Positions 19,820 to 31,834 are shown, counted from the stretch's first letter. The stretch is DNA of 64,000 nt from Babylonia areolata (GCF_041734735.1 NC_134891.1:14869578-14933577), one strand, 5' to 3'. Numbers and translations: made by a program. The notes: a model not told the origin generated them from the letters alone.

Positions 19820-22800
19820 AATGTGGTTCGTCCGTCCGGATCAACGAGGACCATCTAGTCATCCTGGGGGTGGGTGAGTTGGGCTCTGTGGGTGTGCAGA
19901 TGACTGGTCAGGCCAATCCGCGCCCAGAAGGTTCTGACGCAGTGTGGACAGGGGATGGTGGCGGCTGTCAAGGACTTGCTGGCACTGCTTTTCCTGGCCT
20001 GTCTGCGTTGCTCTGCTGCAGCGATTCTGTTGGCCTCGGCACAGTATTTGGCGCCTTTGTGGACAGCTGAACGCCACTTTGGTCTGTCCATTGCATTCAC
20101 TTCCCACGTGTCGTGGCTGATGTTGAAGGCCTTCAGAGAAGCTTTCAGAGTGTCTTTGAAGCGCTTCTTCTGGCCTCCATGGGAGCGCTTGCCATGTAGG
20201 AGTTCGCCGTACAGCAGTTTCTTGTGGAGCCGGTGGTCTGGCATGCGAACTATATGGCCTGCCCAGCACAGCTGGGCCTGCATCAAGATGGTGTAGATGC
20301 TGGGCAAGTTTGCACAAGTGAGCACCTCTGTGTCAGGGATCTTCTCTTGCCACTTTATGCCGAGAAGTTTTCTGAGGCTGGTGGTGTGGAAGTGGTTCAG
20401 CTTTTTGGCGTGGCGTTTGTAAACCATCCATGATTCAAATCCATAGAGCAGTGTGGTGAGAACTATGGCTTTGTATACTTTGAGCTTCGTCTCCAGGGTG
20501 ATGCCTCTCCTGTTCCAAACGTTCTTATGGAGTCTGCCAAAGGCAGCGATGGCTTTGGCAAGTCTGGCATTCACCTCGTCATCGATGACAACTGTGCGAG
20601 AGAGTGTACTGCCCAGGTATGTGAACTTGTCCACCGCGTTCAGTCGTTGCCCGCTGATGAAGATGTTTGGTTCAACGTAAGGCTTTCCTGGAGCTGGCTG
20701 GTGCATCACCTCAGTCTTCTTTGTGCTGATTGTGAGGCCAAAGTTGTCACAGGCAGCAGAGAACTTGTCGACGCTGTGTTGCATGTCAGCTTCGGAGGCA
20801 GCATTGAGAGCGCAGTCATCAGCAAACAGGAAGTCGTTGACGGTGTCTGTCCTCACCTTGGTTTTTGCTTGAAACCTCCTGAGGTTGAAGAGTGAGCCAT
20901 CTGTGCAGTACCTGATACCAATTCCTACGTCAGCGTCTCTGAAGGCATCTGTCAGCATGGCTGAAAACATGAGACTGAACAGGGTGGGGGCAAGAACACA
21001 CCCTTGCTTGACTCCGTTGGAGACGGGGAATGGTTCTGACGTCTCTCCGTTGTCTTGGACTCAGGCCAGCATCCCATCGTGTAGTTGCCATATGATGGTG
21101 ATGAACTTTCTGGGACATCCATACTTCGCCATGATTCTCCAAAGGCCATCTCTGCTAACAGTATCGATGGCCTTGGTCAGATCGACATAGGTGGAGTAAA
21201 GGTCAGCGTTCTGTTCCTGACACTTCTCCTGGAGCTGCCTGGAAGCAAACACCATGTCGATAGTCCAGCGTTCTTTCCGGAAGCCACACTGGCTCTCTGG
21301 TAGGAGACCTTGCTCAAGGTGCGGTATGAGACGGTTGAGTAGCACTCTGGCCTGCGACGGACAGCAGGGATATTCCACGATGGTTGTCACAGGCCTGACG
21401 ATTTCCTTTGCGCTTGTACAGGTGTATGATGGAAGCATCTTTGAAGTCCTGTGGAACTGCCTCATGCTGCCAGATGAGCTGGAATAGCTGATGAAGCTTC
21501 TCATTCAGCGCCATACCACCTTCTTTGTAGACCTCAGCTGGAATGGAGTCTGAGCCAGGGGTTTTGCCATTGGATAGCAGACGGATAGCTTTCTGAGTCT
21601 CCTCCAAAGTTGGAATGGCATCCAACGACTCACTGACTGGCATCTGGGGGAGTTGGTCGATGGCTTCATCATTGATGGTGGAAGGGCGGTTCAGTACGCT
21701 GTCAAAGTGTTCAGCCCATGTCTCAAGGATCCCGTCCTTGTCAGTGATTAGGGTAGAACCATCAGCACTGAGGAGTGGAGCAGATCTGGAGGTGTTGGGA
21801 CCGTAGACTTCTTTCAGGCCGTTATAGAAGCCTTGGATCTCATCAGCTTTGTTGCTCAACCAGGAATCCTGCATCTGCCGCAGCTTCAGCTGGATGGTGC
21901 TGCGTGCGCTCTTCAATATGTCTTTCTTTGACTGTGACTTGGGATCTTCAGTGTAGGCTCTGTAGGCTTGGCGTTTGTCTTCCAGCAGCTGCTTGATCTT
22001 AGTGCAGTTCTCATCAAACCAGTCTTTGTGCTTCCTGGCAGAAGGCCCCAGGCACTCCATGGCAGTGTTGTACACCGTCTCATGCAGTGCGCCCCATGCT
22101 GCCTCCACATTCTGGTTTCCAGCACGGTGGACTCAAGTCGTTCCTCCAGGGTGTCAGCAAAGCTCTGCTTGATGATGCCTAGCTCCAGCTTGTTGACATT
22201 CAGGCGTTTGGGTGCTTTCATGCCCTGAGGCCGTCTCTTGGGTTGGATGTGGAGGTTGAGTTTGGAGACGATAAGGCGGTGGTCTGTCCAGCATTCGGCG
22301 CCGCACATGGCCGTCGTGACTCGTACGTCCTGCCTGTCCCTCTTCCTGACGATGACAAAGTCGATGAGATGCCAATGCCCAGACCAAGGATGCATCCTTG
22401 ACGTCCTGTTACGGGTAGGGAGGCAGAAGACGGTGTTTGTGATAAGAAGGTCGTGCTCAGCACATGTCTGGAGAAGTAGTTGACCATTGCTGTTGCCAAC
22501 CCCATGCTTCCCAATCACGCCTTCCCAGGAGGTGCTGTCACAGCCAACTCTCGCGTTAAATTCACTAAGAATGATGAGCTTGCCTGCGTTGGGAACAGTG
22601 GTGATGACAGCGTTCAGGTCCTCGTAGAACTTGTCCTTGATCTCATCCGGGTTGGTCATGGTGGGTGCGTTGGTGCTGACAATGGTGGTAAACTTCTTCC
22701 TGTTGCATAAAGGGAGTTTCATGGTCATCAGGTGATCGTTCACTCCTTTCGGTGGGCCAGCCAGCTTGCCAACGAGGGTTGTCTTCACTGCAAAGCCAAC

Positions 22801-23880
22801 TCCAGCCTCACGTCTCTCTTCAGGTCCGCAACCACTCCAAAAGAAGGTGTAGCCTGCATCTCGCTCACAGAGTTCGCCTTCTTCTGCCAGTCTGGTCTCA
22901 CTTAAGGCAGCGATGTCGATGTTGTACCTGGCTAGTTCAATCGCAATCAGTGCTGTGCATCTCTGTGGTCTGTCCGAGTTGCCTCTGTCCAGAAGCGTAT
23001 GCATGTTCCATGTGGCAATGGTCAATGGGGTGCTCCTTGTTTTCTTCTTTCTTTCCATTGTGTGTCGACCTCTTGAGTAGGGTCCCCGTCAGCCGCGGTA
23101 TGCTGACTAGGGTGGTGTGGAGCAGGCAATGTTTAGGGCACCTTTTCTAGCCCCTTCCTCATGCCATGGAGGTAAGCAGTGCTGTCCTGAAGAGGGCTGC
23201 TCAGTCGCTCAGGGGGCTGCCAATCTCCACCGCTGCTCCAGTCAGTGAAAAACGACCCAATGGCCTGAGCTGCCTGTGTGCAGGTCCGCGGCTATGACTA
23301 CCAGTGTACCCACACCTGTCGCTTCGTCGCTCGCCTGTCGCCACAGGGCTTGGGGAAAATGATGGTATGGGATGAAGGATGACTGATGACTTGCGTGATG
23401 ACTTTGTTTATAGTGAGGAGGAGTTGCGCACCGTCGACCTCACTCTTGTCCGAGACCGTCTGTATCCAGTGGCAAGACGAGGACAAGACGACTGGAGATG
23501 GAAACGGATGCAGTGGATGACCAGGATGTCCTATGTGCCTCATCCTGCCCTCAGCACTCCACAGTGCTCTGCTGCAACCGCCTTCCTCTCCGTTGAACCA
23601 TGAAGGTTTCTTCCGCAGAGTCCGCCGGATCCAGTCTTCACATGCTTGGGTAGACAAGCCTTAACTCACCGAGGGTTTGAGACCCGTCAGCTACCCCCAC
23701 CTAGTTTAGCCAGCCCGTTAAAGCCGTTGCCCGGGGATTGGGCGCTGCCGCATGCTAGCAGCTTTTAGGACCCATAAGTGAGAACTGGGTGCCGGTGGGG
23801 ACCAACAGAGGACGAACCACTCCCGGAAGAGCGTGACATGCCCCCCCTCAAGAGGTACTACTCCTCCCGTGCACCCCCTA
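19820..23880 (-). mobile_element. RTE-type LINE with C-terminal C2H2 finger
   Basis: On the minus strand this has a leader (about 23880-23059), an endonuclease (from 23058), a reverse transcriptase and a C-terminal zinc finger ending at 19855. The single long ORF and its sequence resemble the RTE group common in invertebrates (annotated elsewhere as craniofacial-development-protein-2-like). It lies between two DIRS elements. Both ends are approximate and no target duplication was found. About three breaks interrupt the ORF. Confidence 0.85.
19855..23058 (-). pseudogene. Endonuclease-reverse transcriptase of the RTE-type LINE
   Basis: The endonuclease spans about 23058-22130 (LTIATWNMHTLL, AALSETRLAEEG, HWHLIDFVIV, CWTDHRLIVSKL). 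The reverse transcriptase spans about 21700-20400 (HRGISLLSVAG, LPESQCGFRKERW, NGVKQGCVLAPTLFS, catalytic FLFADDCAL near 20820). The C2H2 finger CPHC...HLHTH is at about 19890-19950. Breaks: frameshifts near 22110 and 21370, and a TGA at 21061-21059 where related elements have CGA (Arg). The endonuclease GDFN motif reads SEFN (Glu at 22563-22561), and the Tyr of the usual SAYAPT motif is Asn (STNAPT), so the nuclease is probably dead as well. Confidence 0.85.
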
Positions 23881-23931
23881 ACCCCCTAAAATAGGACTTT
23901 ACCGTATATATAATTATTTATATACATATAT
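23059..23931 (-). other. Leader of the RTE-type LINE and short flank
   Basis: No gene is seen. 23059-23880 lies directly upstream (minus strand) of the LINE start codon and is GC-rich, as expected of a 5' untranslated region. 23890-23931 is a short TA-rich flank before DIRS copy B. Confidence 0.55.
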
Positions 23932-24100
23932 TTTGGTGTCATATACTGTACCATGTCAAACTGATGCAAACTAGGCCTATGGTTTGCTCTGCTTGGCCAA
24001 ATTTCGCGCAGCTAACAGTGAAAAGACGGGCCCGCCCGCTCTCAGCCAATCAAATGCCTCTAAAAGCTATAAGCGCTGAATCATTCCTTTGGCCAAGGCT
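23932..24100 (+). repeat. Left inverted terminal repeat, DIRS copy B
   Basis: Nearly identical to 8333-8497 and inverted relative to about 29815-29985. Confidence 0.9.
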
Positions 24101-24341
24101 GTCCACGCCATCTTGTCGGGTTTACGCTCTGTCTTGTCTTACGCTTTTTTTGGCTATTAAGCATATTCATTTGGCCTTATTTTGCTGCATGCGGCTTGTG
24201 TTTATTGTATTCTTACATTCTGTGTACTCGGTTCGACTCGGCACCCTCGATTCGTTCGTTTTTTTCTGCCTCTAAGTCGATCCTGTCTTTCCTTTCTCTG
24301 TTGGGGGTCGGATTTTCGCTGGGTGCCTAAGCGCGGGTTCC

Positions 24342-26760
24342 ATGCCTCGTGTGCCATACCACGAAGGCAGGGATCATGATGCTGGGATTGAGACTCAGCA
24401 GGAGACTCTCCCAGGCCCGGAGCTCATGATTCCTCCCGATATGGACCGCGGTGATGCGTCGTTAGACGCTGATCGCGGAGGCGACTTTCGTACCAGTAAA
24501 ACGGTCATGAAGGGGACCGGGGAGAAAGAGGTACGAGCGTCGCCTCCCGAGGTGTCCCAGCGCGAGGCGGGGAGAAGGGGGAATGGCAAGTCCTCTCCTG
24601 GCTGTGGGGACTCGCAGCTAGGCGCGAACTCCCAAGGGGAGGCCGCGCCCGACCATTACCCGGGTCCCCACTCGGAGACGGCCCTCACGGGCCCCATTGT
24701 TGTTCCCCCTCCTCCCTTCTCTGTCGACCCCCTCCCCCACCTCCTTTTGGGGGGGGAGAAAAATTTGGTTCCGGGGGGGGGATCTCTTCTTTGCCCACCC
24801 CGGGCCAAGCCACCCCAGTTTCCCCACGGGAGGGGATTCGGGGCACATGGCAACCTGCTCTGCAGGTCTTCCCACTATCCGGCCTGTCTCCCCTGCTGGG
24901 GGAGGCCCGCGCGTGTCAGGCAGTTCCGGGCAGTCAGCCCGCTCGTCTTCGGGCGGGACTGACACCCAAGTCGGACCTGACCTCCCTCCGACTTGGCCAG
25001 GTTTTTTCCCTTCATGGAGGTCAGCGCGCCAGTGACCCTTGGGGTTCGGGTCACAGTATGGCTGGTGCCCACGGGTGGTTACCCCCATTCTACCCGTACT
25101 GGGGCGCACCTATGGTGCACGCTGGGTTGCCGGGAGTACCAAGGGCCAGCCCCTTGTCCGCTCCCCACCGGACCCAACCCAGCACATCTCACAGGGTGAC
25201 ACACACAGCCCCGACAAGTGGGATCGACTTCTTGTCGGTCAGGTCGAGCTCCTCGACCAATATTGCCACTCTGTCCACAAATCAGGCCTCTGTCAACCTA
25301 CAGGTGACCTCCACGGTCACAACGGCCTCCTTGTCAGGACTGACGGCTGCTGAGGGGCCCTACTCGGCCCAGGGGAGCCTGCAGTTCCAACCTGCCCAGC
25401 CCTCGGTCCTACAGTGAGATGAGTGTGTGTTTGTCCCCTCACAGCACTCGTGGGTCCCTCTTGCATCCAGGGACGCCCACTCTGAAAAGGTGTGGCACCC
25501 ACCATCCCAAGCATGGTTGGACCTACGGTCCACACGCTTCCCACCCGCTTCAGGTGTCAAGGACATAACAGTGGCGGCCATGGTCCCGGCTCGGGATCGT
25601 CCCAGCTCATCCCTCTGGGCTGACCACAGCTGACAGGACGCCCCAGTGGGTACATCCACTTGGGATGGCACCCAGCAGGGGATGGACTGCGAACAAGAGT
25701 GGGAGCCCCTGTCTTCAGATGAGGACGAACAAGCAGATGAGCACTCTTTGCCCACATCCCAGGGGGGACAGATTGAGCCCGCGCCTCCCTAGGGACCAGC
25801 CTGAACCAATGTCGGACTTTGCCGAGCTCGAACTGACCCTCCCCAATAGGGTCACGTATGTCGAGTCAGTCCCTCAGGCTACTTTGTTACCCTTGACCCT
25901 CCTTACACCATGTGACTCTACCTCCAGAACCACAAGGCGACTCAGAGTGCCAGAAATGGTGCAGGAATGGCTAAATAAGCCAGCCCGCACTGTCAGGGGT
26001 GCTGCTTCCATCCCTCCTCCAGGCAGGGAGTCCCTCTCTGCCCCGGGCGCCTTTTCTCCGGGAAAGTTCCTTAAAGATTCCTCCAAGGAAGGGGTGTGGT
26101 CCTGGTACACACAGGGGTACAGCGCACCACCTTCCCCACTTCAGCTACCCTATCCTTTAAAACGTTAGCAGAGTGGGACAAATTGGCCCGCCGCTGCCTC
26201 CTCGAGGTTTCCACGGCTTACACCTTCTTCGACGCGTTCCTCCACAGGGCCAATGAGCTGTGGGAACAGTGTCCAGTTAATCAGGACATGGGGTCTCCTT
26301 CCTCTGTCCCGCCTGGCCTCTTCACCGACCAGAGGTTAAATGCTTTTGGCAATAGGGTAGCATCTGGTCTCACGGCAGCTGCAGACACAGCTACCAGCCT
26401 TCACTTCAATACTGTGCTAGCGCGGCGTGATGCCATTCTCAGCCTCTCTATCATTCCTGTGGAGGAGAGGGCTGCCCTGCGGTCCATCCCAGCACAGCAG
26501 CACTCCCTCTTCGGCCAGTACCCGCCCCATTTTGTCAGCCACAGGATAGAGACAAACAGGGAGGTGGCCTCATATTTGCCCCACACCTCTCAGGGGCTCC
26601 AGGGTTCTATGCCATTGAAGAGACCGGCCACCAGGGCCCCTCCATATACCACGCCGCCTAAGTCAAAGCAGCGTGTGCAGAATCAGTGGCAGAGGAATAA
26701 ATCACCTTATGTCCGTCCAAGCCGACCGGCCATGCCCAAGGCCAGAAGGCAGCACCCCCA
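24342..26760 (+). other. Gag-like coding region, DIRS copy B
   Basis: Pro/Gly-rich, closely matching the Gag-like region of copy A, with the same FKTLAEWDKLARRC and ANELWEQCP segments. It is broken. Confidence 0.6.
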
Positions 26761-26959
26761 ATGACTGCGCCCCGATTCAGCACCACCAGTCGTTCAGCCC
26801 CTCCAAGTAGGAAACTTGTCCTGGCATGCACATCAGTGGTGTGCTCTGGGACTCAACGACGGGATTATGTCGGTGCTAGAGTCGGGGTACATGCTGCATT
26901 GGGTGGAGGACCACCCCCCTCTAAAATCCACTCATCCTCCTTAGGTGCCCAGCTCGACG

Positions 26960-28150
26960 GAGCAGGAGAGCGTCCTAGAAAAAGAGATATCGCACCCACT
27001 TCTCATAGGGGCTATATCTCGACTCTCGGACCCGGGCCCCGGTTTTTACGGCTGGTTGTTCGTGATTCCAAAGGTCTCGGGAGGGTGGAGACCAGTTTTG
27101 GACTTGTCCCCCCTCAACAAATTCCTCCCCAAAATCAAATTCAAGATGGACACACAGGCACAGATTCGGGAGACCATCCAACAAGGTGATTGGGCTACCT
27201 CTATCGATCTGGAAGATGCTTATTTTCATATCCTCATCCATTCGGCATCCCATCGGTACCTGAGGTTCGTGTGGAGTGACAAGGGGTTCCAGTTCCCGGC
27301 CCTCCCATTTGGTCTGTGTGTACCTGGACTACTGGCTTATCCTGGCCCAGTCGCAGGCCCTGTGCCTGAGTCATACGGCCAGACTTCTAGACCTTTGCTC
27401 CCAACAGGGCTTCCTCATGGACCAGGAGATATGCGATCTGTCCCCAAGTCAGTCCCTCGACTTCTTAGGGATGAGATTCGGCACGCATAGTCTCTCTGGC
27501 GCCAGATCACTGGGACCGTCTGACAGGCCTCCTCAGCCACTTGCGCCGCTCCTCCCAAGATACAGCGCAGACACTTTCTTCCCTCTTGGGCATGATGGAG
27601 TCCACGGCACCTCTCATTCCCCTGGACAGGGTTCTCAAGCGCCCTCTCCAGAGGGCACTGAGGTTACGCCAGTCCCAGAGCACTCAGCCATGGGATACCC
27701 AGATATGTCTGGGCGAGTGGTTCCTCGAGGTGACATCAGAGTGGTTAATCACCCCCCTTCAGACACAGGGGGTGCCCATAGCCCCACCTGCTCTTCAGGT
27801 GGCACTCTTCACAGACGCCTCCTCCCTGGGCTGGGGAGCCCACATGGACTCACTCCATGCAGCAGGGACTTGGTCCCCGGAGGAGTGCCTATGCCACATC
27901 AATGTTCTGGAACTGGAGGCAGTTCGCAGGGCTCTCCTGCACTTGATGGGGGAGGCCACTGGCAAGACCATCCGCTTGTTCACGAACAAGGCGACGGTCG
28001 CATGTTATGTGAATAAATGGGGGGGAGCGCACTCGGCAGACCTCTCCCTGCGGACCGAGGCTCTCCTCCGTTGGTGCCACAGCAAGGGCATTGCACTTTC
28101 AGCGAGACACTTAGCAGGAAAAGACAACATCTTGGCAGATGCTCTCAGCA
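26960..28150 (+). other. Reverse transcriptase and RNase H region, DIRS copy B
   Basis: Shows VSGGWRPVLDLSPLN, TSIDLEDAYFHI, LFTDASSLGWGAHMD and ARHLAGKDNILADALSRS. The order matches copy A. The region is broken and shorter than in copy A. Confidence 0.88.
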
Positions 28151-28599
28151 GGTCCAAGAGTGTCATCCACACAGAGTGCACCCTGGACAAGGACAGCCTT
28201 CAGTGGGTGTGGGAACAGTGGTTTCGACCGATGGTGGACCTTGTTCAACAAGAGACTTCCCACTTATGTCTCTTCGGTTGCCAACCCAGAAGCATGGGCA
28301 GTGGATGCTCTCTCTCTAGACTGGAGCAGTCTGATTGCCTCCGCGTTGCCTCCCTTTCCAATTCTGTCCAAGGTGATACAGAAAGACAGATTGGAACGCC
28401 CACAGCTGATCCTCATTGCGCCGAAATGGCCAGCCCAGACCTGGTTTCCGGACCTTCAGTCCCTGACACATGTTTCCACCCCTGGAACTTGAAACCAAAT
28501 CTCATCTGGTGAGGCAGCCTCGCTCGGACACTCTTCATTCCAATCCTCAACTGCTCCACCTGCACGCATGGCTGCTGTGCGGTCGGAACTGTCAGCATC

Positions 28600-29633
28600 A
28601 CCATTGAAGTCCTCGATCCCTCGGTCGGCCTCTGTGTCGGCTGCGCTCCTCCTCTGACCTCCTCTCCATAGTCACCAGAGCAAGGAGGCAGGGAACGGAG
28701 ACTTTGACTTTCGCTGGAAGAAATGGTTGCGGTGGTGTACAGCTCAGGGCATTCCCCCTACGAACCCTACGAGCATGCAGCTGGCCAACTTTCTGGCTCA
28801 CTGCTCCTCGGTTCTCATCCTGTCTGCTAGTTCTGTGCGAGGGTACAGGTCTGCCATCTGTACCACAATTCAAACAGCTAGGTGGTCCCGCCTTTGAAGC
28901 GGATTTCCTGCTCAGAGAGGTGGCTAGGGGGCCCCTCTGAAGGAAGCTAGAGACCCCAGAAGAGTGCCCCTCTGGGACTTGTTCCTGGTGCTGGATTTCA
29001 TTCGAAAACAGCCCTTCGAGCCATTGAGGACTATTCCTTTTTACATCCTCACCCTCAAGACCACTTTCCTTCTGGTCTTAGTGGAGAGATGGTTCCATCA
29101 CTATTCGTTTCCTTCCAGAGTTTCTGGCTAAGAACCAAGAACCTGAGGTTCCTTCCCCCTCTCTGATGGTCAGACCTTTGTCCGATATTCTTGCCCAAGA
29201 TGATGAGGATAGGCATCTCTGCCCTGTTCGGTGTCTCAAATATTATTGGGATAGGTCTCGCCATAGGCGTTCTTCTCAGAGGCGTCTGCTCATCTCCTTC
29301 AATGAGAATTACAAGAAAGACATCGCTGCAGGCACCATTTCCCGCTGGGTTTCCCAAGTCATTCGTAGAGCCTACTCTCATGCAAACAGGGATATCAGCT
29401 GTCTTCATCCCAGAGCACACGAAGTGCGGGCCATAGCTACTTCGGCTGCTTTCCAGCACTCAGTGCCAACACAGCATCTCTTGGAGGCAGCCTTCTGGCA
29501 GTCTGAGAATCCCTTCATCAACTTCTACCTCAGGAATTTCCGTATGACCAGGGCTGACGGTTCCAAGGGGATTTCCTTTGTCGCGGCTAACACTGCCGTC
29601 TCAGTTACAAGGGCTCCCCATACGAACCAGTAG
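28600..29633 (+). other. Tyrosine recombinase region, DIRS copy B
   Basis: Matches the recombinase of copy A. The C-terminal half is well kept, with HPRAHEVRAIATS and FINFYLRNF. The region is broken. Confidence 0.82.
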
Positions 29634-29664
29634 GCGTTGCCGTCCTCCATTTGCTTTAAATTCT

Positions 29665-29760
29665 GCATCAGTTTGACATGGTACAGTATATGACACCAAA
29701 AGGAGGAGTTTGTATTATACTCCATGTTTGGTGTTACATATACTTACCATGTCAAACTCG
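29665..29760 (+). repeat. Internal complementary region, DIRS copy B
   Basis: Same joined-complement structure as at 14250-14345. Confidence 0.8.
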
Positions 29761-29814
29761 AATGCCCGCCCGTCCGTCCCCACGTCTCCGCCGTGGTTCT
29801 CATGGGGCATTTTC

Positions 29815-30009
29815 TTCGATGGCCACGGAATGATTCAGCGCTTATAGCTTTTAGAGGCGTTTGATTGGCTGAGAGCGGGCGGGCCCGTCTTTTCACTGTT
29901 AGCCGCGCGAAATTTGGCCAAGCAGAGCAAACCATAGGCCTAGTTTGCATCAGTTTGACATGGTAAGTATATGTAACACCAAACATGGAGTATAATACAA
30001 ACTCCTCCT
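29815..30009 (-). repeat. Right inverted terminal repeat, DIRS copy B
   Basis: Inverted partner of 23932-24100, with GGTAAGTATATG near its outer edge. Confidence 0.88.
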
Positions 30010-30109
30010 ATATATACTTAATATAAGCTGCATGTGTGTGTGTGTGACAGTGAGAGAGAGGGATAGAGATCGAGAGAAGAACTGATATACAAATTTTCAT
30101 CTGGGAAAC

Positions 30110-30497
30110 CACTCCGACAGTTTCAGTTTTTCAGCTTCAGTTACACCGCTTCTGCTAGGCAGGTGCCTGACAGAAGCATAACCCAACGCGCTTGTCAGGC
30201 CTTGAGTACATGCATATATATTTGTGTACCAATCTGAGTGGATTTCTTTTTACATAATTTTGCCAGAAGACAACACTCATGTTGCCGTGGGTTCTTTTTC
30301 AGTCACGGTGCGCCAAGTGCGTGCTGTACATGGGATCTCGGTTTATCGTCTCATCCGAAAGACTAGACACTCAATCAGTTTTTATTTTCGCCGGTCAAAC
30401 TTGGGAGGAAGGGCGAGAGCGGTAATCGAATCCACACCCTAATGGACTCTCTGTATTGGCAGCTGAGCGTCTTAACCATTCTGCCACCTTCCTCCAA
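30110..30497 (-). mobile_element. tRNA-headed SINE, tRNA-Leu-like head
   Basis: On the minus strand from 30497 the sequence reads GTGGCAGAATGGTTAAGACG (A-box region), with GGATTCGATTAC (B-box-like) further on, resembling a tRNA-Leu gene. The body then contains the core (GGGATCTCGGTTTATCGTC on the plus strand), shared with the SINE at 48535-48795. The far part has CAGTTTCAGTTT and AACCCAACGCGCTTGTCAGG, typical of widespread molluscan SINE-like repeats. The 3' boundary is approximate. Confidence 0.75.
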
Positions 30498-31383
30498 CAA
30501 AGAGTCAAAGTCGGAAAATAATTTGATTCTAGGCATGAAAACTGAAGTATATGTTTAGGTGTGTGTGTGTGTGTGTGCGCGTGTGTGTGTGCCGGCCAGG
30601 TCTGTCTGTCTGTCTCTCTGCCAATGGATACTAGCATGAGTGTGTGCATGTGTGTGTGTGTGCGTGCCAGTGCGTGTGTGTATGTGTGTGTGAACGAACA
30701 TTTCTTAGTGTCAGTTTCATGCCATGAATTTGACGAGCAGACACTGCATGCCGATAGTCACGTATCAATGAAACTCAGTGGACTGAGGAAATGCATGAAA
30801 AAAAGGGGGGGGGGGGGGGGGGGGGGGGGAGTGCGGTTTTGTGACTGCCGAACGTTTCTGGGACATAAAATATGTCTTATTTAGGACAAAACAAAGGTCA
30901 GTTGTCAGTCATAACACTAAACATGTACATTTTGAATTATAGGCCCTCATATCAATAAACTGAATAAATAAATCAGTACAGTAGACAGATAGATAGATAG
31001 ATGAATAAGCCCCCCCAAAAAACCAAAAAAACCCCACAAACTATGATTCATAATTATACTTGCACATAAAAGGAATAGCGTGAGAGAGATTACTGACAAC
31101 TGACAGAGTTGAATTAATGGCAATTTACATTCCGAAGATAGCTAGTATTTGAAGTATATTTTGCAAAAAGATTTTTTCAACGAGTGATGAACAATAAAAT
31201 GCACTCTTTAGTGAAAAGTTATTCCACTGATTCGTCAATTGCAATTTAGCAGAAATCTTGTTTGTACAGCTGAATGCACAACAGCACACGCACAGAACAT
31301 AAGTTCTGTGCTGGAGAAAGCAGTCCAAGATGGCCGAATGGCACCTTTCCTGTCCAATGTTTTTTGTTGTTTTTTGCTGTTGT
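30498..31383. other. No gene seen; GT microsatellites and a G-run
   Basis: GT-rich tracts lie at 30560-30590 and 30640-30690, and a run of 25 G at 30805-30829. The rest is AT-rich without coding frames, up to the target duplication of the Nimb-type LINE. Confidence 0.65.
30805..30829 (+). repeat. Homopolymer of 25 G
   Basis: An uninterrupted G25 run follows a short A run. It could fold as a G-quadruplex, or its length could be a sequencing or assembly estimate. Confidence 0.85.
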
Positions 31384-31398
31384 TTTTTCTTATCAGCA
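31384..31398 (+). repeat. Target duplication, left, of the Nimb-type LINE
   Basis: TTTTTCTTATCAGCA, repeated exactly at 42032-42046. Confidence 0.92.
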
Positions 31399-31545
31399 CC
31401 TCCCGAAACCTGGAGGGGGTCAGGCTGGTGTTCTCTTGACCCTCTCCCGGGAGGGTCACTACCTTGTCATGGTCGGGAGGCTTAGTGGCCAGTGATCGAG
31501 CGAGCTATGTCGGCGGGGGCAGCAGTGCTTCTTGGGGTTTGCTGC

Positions 31546-31742
31546 TGTAGCACTTACCTAATGCGACTTACCTAATGACATAACGTCGCATGCGATTTGG
31601 GTTTTTAGTCAATTGTATTTGAAACCGGAAGCGTTGCTATGACCACGTTGTTCAACGACTGTTTTAGCGAAGTTGATTTGAGAATGTTTTAGTTTTGTTA
31701 TTAAATGTTTTAAACGTTGTCCGGCGTCCGTGTGCTGCTTCA
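31546..31742 (+). repeat. 5' LTR of the CsRn1-like element
   Basis: 197 bp, starts TGTAGCACTTACC and ends GCTGCTTCA; identical by eye to 36027-36223. It contains an internal repeat ACTTACCTAATG. Confidence 0.95.
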
Positions 31743-31743
31743 T

Positions 31744-31760
31744 TGGTGACCCCGACGTGA
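31744..31760 (+). other. Primer binding site, tRNA-Trp
   Basis: TGGTGACCCCGACGTGA begins two bases after the 5' LTR. It is complementary to the 3' end of animal tRNA-Trp (TCACGTCGGGGTCA plus CCA). Confidence 0.88.
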
Positions 31761-31834
31761 GTAGAATCAACTAGTGACCAGCTAATACCAGCTACAACCA
31801 CTCGTATACTCACAAACTCATACAAATTACAATC

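Larger units (their letters stand above)
23932..30009 (+). mobile_element. DIRS-type retroelement family 1, copy B
   Basis: This is a 6.08-kb sister of copy A in the same orientation, with the same termini (TTTGGTGTCATATACTG at left, CAAACTCCTCCT at right), inverted repeats and internal complementary region. Parts are Gag-like (about 24342-26760), reverse transcriptase and RNase H (about 26960-28150) and tyrosine recombinase (about 28600-29633). It is broken in several places and somewhat more reduced than copy A. Its flanks are TA-rich and differ from those of copy A, so it is an independent insertion and not a segmental duplicate. Confidence 0.9.

Noticed and set aside
19813-20895. Plus-strand ORFs over the RTE-type LINE
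   Set aside because: They are shadows of the minus-strand reverse transcriptase and zinc finger.
30110-30497. A functional tRNA-Leu gene
   Set aside because: The head has box-like motifs but does not form a complete tRNA and continues into a SINE body.
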